Shown here: in pieces, positions 54,188 to 55,848 of the stretch
Layout of the letters: each line of letters starts with the position of its first letter
Position numbering within the stretch: the stretch's first letter is position 1
Source: Cellulomonas sp. RIT-PI-Y
Lineage (GTDB): Bacteria; Actinomycetota; Actinomycetes; Actinomycetales; Cellulomonadaceae
Assembly: GCF_025642745.1 (NCBI RefSeq)
Contig: NZ_JANZKP010000021.1
Coordinates: 1-55,848 of the forward strand
Direction: 5' to 3'
Length of the DNA stretch: 55,848 nt
Notes under the pieces: generated by a model
What the model saw: the letters and a program-made list of their open reading frames with translations, nothing else
Told to the model about the DNA's origin: nothing
The model's database searches: none
Translations under genes and position numbers: made by a program

Positions 54188-55848
54188 TCAGCCGTTCAGC
54201 TCCCCGATCCCCACCACCCGGTCCGCGGTCCGCACGGCCCCCGGACGGTGCGCGATCACCAGCACGGTCCGGCCGCGGCAGACCTCGACCAGGGCGTCCT
54301 GGATCTCCGCCTCGGTGGCGACGTCGAGCTGGCTGGTGGCCTCGTCCAGGATCAGGATCGGGGCGTCGAGCAGCAGGGCGCGGGCGATCGCCAGGCGCTG
54401 GCGCTGCCCACCGGACAGGCGCTCGCCCATCTCCCCGACCCGGGTGTCGTAGCCGTCGGGCATGGCGACGACGGCGTCGTGCAGAGCGGCACGACGGCAG
54501 GCCTGCTCGAGGTCGGCGTCGGTGGCGTCGGGGGCGGCGAGCCGGAGGTTGGCGGCCAGGGTGTCGTTGAACAGGTAGGTGCTCTGGCCGACGACGGCGA
54601 TGTGCGCGCGCAGGTCGTCCAGGGCGACGTCGCGAATGTCGACACCGCCGAGCAGGACCCGGCCGGACTGCGGGTCCCAGGCCCGGGTGAGCAGGCTGAC
54701 CAGGGTGGACTTGCCGGAGCCGGAGGGGCCGACCACGGCGGTGGTGCTGCCCGCGGGGATCTCCAGTCCGACCCGGTCGAGCACCGGCCCGGCGGCGCGG
54801 GCCCGGGTGGGCAGGGCGTCGTCGGGGTCGAGCTCGGGCACCGGATAGCCGAAGGTGACGTCCTCGAACCGGATGTCGAGCGGTCCGTCGGGCAGCGGGA
54901 CCGGGTCGGCGGGGCTGGTGGTGGCAGGTGCGGCGTCGGTGATCCGCCAGATCCGGCGGGCGGCGGCGAAGGCCTGTTCCAGGTCGGGGGCGACGTCCTC
55001 GACCGCGAGCACCGGGGTGAAGACCGCGAGCGCGACCACGACGGTGACGACCAGGCCGTCCCAGGCGAGCAGGCCGTCCGCGGTCCGGGCCGCGCCGATC
55101 AGCGCCACCGCGGCGACCGCGGCGACCATCAGCACCGCGTTGGCGGCGCGGCGGCGTGCGGTCCAGACCGCGAGCACGTCCAGGCCGGAGCCGACCCGGT
55201 CGGCCAGCTCCCGCGCCTCGTCGCGACGGCGACGTGCGGCACCGAATGCCAGGACTTCCCGGACGCCCTGCAGGGACTCGGTGACCAGCTGGGCGAGGCG
55301 ACCGCGCTCACCGCGGACCCGGGTGGCGGCCTCGGCGCTCGGGCCGCGGCCCCAGGCAGGCACCCCGGCCCCGACCAGCACCAGGAACGGCAGCAGCACC
55401 AGCGCGAGCACCGGGTCGGTGGTGACGGCCAGGGCGGTCAGCGTGATCACCGGCACGAGGACGGCGCTGAGCGCGGGCACCAGGGTGTGCGCGAAGAACA
55501 CCTCGACCCGGTCGACGTCCTTCGTGGCGCGGTTCACCAGGTCGCCGGTGCGGCGGGACAGCACCCCGGCCGGGGACTGCGGGGCCAGGTGGTCGTAGAA
55601 GTCCACCCGCAGCATGGCGAGGGCCCGGAACGCGACCGCGTGGCCGGAGAACTGCTCCAGGTAGCGCAGCACGCCCTTGACCAGGGAGAGGACCACCAGG
55701 GTCCACACGGTCGGGGCGATCGCGGCGGTCGGGTCGGTCGCGACCCGGGCGATCCCGGCGGCGGCGACGGCGAGCAGGGCGATGCCGATCAGCTGACCGA
55801 TCACCCGGCAGATCAGGGACAGGCCGAGCGGGGGCAGCACCGGGCGGC
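54188..55848 (-). CDS. ABC exporter, fused membrane and ATPase domains, 5' end missing
   Basis: The frame is open to the window edge, so the N-terminus may be cut; a GTG at 55840 is in frame and 553 codons are visible. N-terminal membrane domain with about six helices (FYDHLAPQSPAGVLSRRTGDLVNR is typical of type IV exporters), then an ATPase with Walker A VGPSGSGKST, Q-loop, LSGGQRQRLAIARAL and Walker B ILILDEATSQLD. It resembles one half of a CydCD-like or heterodimeric drug exporter; the partner may lie outside the window. It is upstream of, and on the same strand as, the cysteine-rich gene pair. Confidence 0.9.
   Translation of the reverse strand, partial: RPVLPPLGLSLICRVIGQLIGIALLAVAAAGIARVATDPTAAIAPTVWTLVVLSLVKGVLRYLEQFSGHAVAFRALAMLRVDFYDHLAPQSPAGVLSRRTGDLVNRATKDVDRVEVFFAHTLVPALSAVLVPVITLTALAVTTDPVLALVLLPFLVLVGAGVPAWGRGPSAEAATRVRGERGRLAQLVTESLQGVREVLAFGAARRRRDEARELADRVGSGLDVLAVWTARRRAANAVLMVAAVAAVALIGAARTADGLLAWDGLVVTVVVALAVFTPVLAVEDVAPDLEQAFAAARRIWRITDAAPATTSPADPVPLPDGPLDIRFEDVTFGYPVPELDPDDALPTRARAAGPVLDRVGLEIPAGSTTAVVGPSGSGKSTLVSLLTRAWDPQSGRVLLGGVDIRDVALDDLRAHIAVVGQSTYLFNDTLAANLRLAAPDATDADLEQACRRAALHDAVVAMPDGYDTRVGEMGERLSGGQRQRLAIARALLLDAPILILDEATSQLDVATEAEIQDALVEVCRGRTVLVIAHRPGAVRTADRVVGIGELNG

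Noticed and set aside
54188..55848. Dedicated exporter of the cysteine-rich peptide
   Set aside because: Position and strand allow it, but it lacks a peptidase domain, looks like half of a CydCD-type pair and does not share the low GC, so the link is left as a possibility only.

Overview
This is 55.8 kb of very GC-rich DNA (single 60-base lines I counted by hand run to about 75 % GC). Genes are tightly packed, with many ATGA/GTGA start-stop overlaps, many GTG starts and two-codon spacings. The gene content points to an actinomycete, most likely in the Micrococcales and perhaps Cellulomonas-like: a SigK/RskA-type ECF pair, a DUF3151 protein, an HspR-type HAIR operator before clpB, SpoIIE/STAS regulators and many genes that look leaderless. 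The assignment below order level is a guess. I saw no tRNA, rRNA, CRISPR array, insertion sequence or phage gene.

Layout. 1-639: tail of a PaiB-like FMN-binding gene. 874-9232: a seven-gene peptide-uptake operon (lipoprotein binding protein, M14 carboxypeptidase, two permeases, serine hydrolase, GbsR/MarR-type regulator, fused double ATPase). 9305-11845: a large AAA/LuxR regulator on the other strand. 12176-14904: a lipoprotein with an internal duplication, a SigK-like ECF sigma factor and its RskA-like anti-sigma factor. 14909-21703: purine genes purC, purD and purA, interleaved with a small membrane protein, a short-chain dehydrogenase and a divergent ArsR-like regulator/MFS exporter pair. 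21834-26497: DUF3151, a STAS / SpoIIE-type phosphatase / STAS partner-switching trio, then fba. 26617-31142: an IclR regulator, a large FAD oxidoreductase and a divergent MHS-type symporter, which look like one catabolic unit.

31145-42730 holds mostly housekeeping genes (SPOUT RNA methyltransferase, two DedA proteins, HAD phosphatase, YwiC-like protein, pyrE, short-chain dehydrogenase, exonuclease III, DUF4190 protein), a TetR regulator divergent from a GH3 beta-glucosidase, and an AIF-like oxidoreductase. 42765-45371 is clpB, with a TTG start and a HAIR operator upstream. A roughly 590-base intergenic region with three 5-6-5 palindromes follows, one of them a perfect Crp/GlxR-type box. It leads into a three-gene exopolysaccharide cassette: membrane glycosyltransferase 2, membrane-anchored GH26 hydrolase and UDP-glucose dehydrogenase. 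Then come a VOC protein, a lipoprotein and trmB.

53067-54028 has noticeably lower GC. It carries two overlapping genes of unknown function: a three-helix membrane protein and a 100-residue protein with a hydrophobic, six-cysteine C-terminus that resembles a secreted bacteriocin-type peptide. They lie downstream of, and on the same strand as, an ABC exporter gene cut by the window end.

The order purA - DUF3151 - fba - RNA methyltransferase - DedA - pyrE - clpB resembles, from memory, one region of the Mycobacterium tuberculosis chromosome. I therefore read it as an old actinobacterial backbone, with the other modules as lineage-specific insertions. The best candidates for new biology are the glycosyltransferase/GH26/dehydrogenase cassette, the cysteine-rich peptide pair, and the SigK operon whose target is a duplicated His-conserving lipoprotein.
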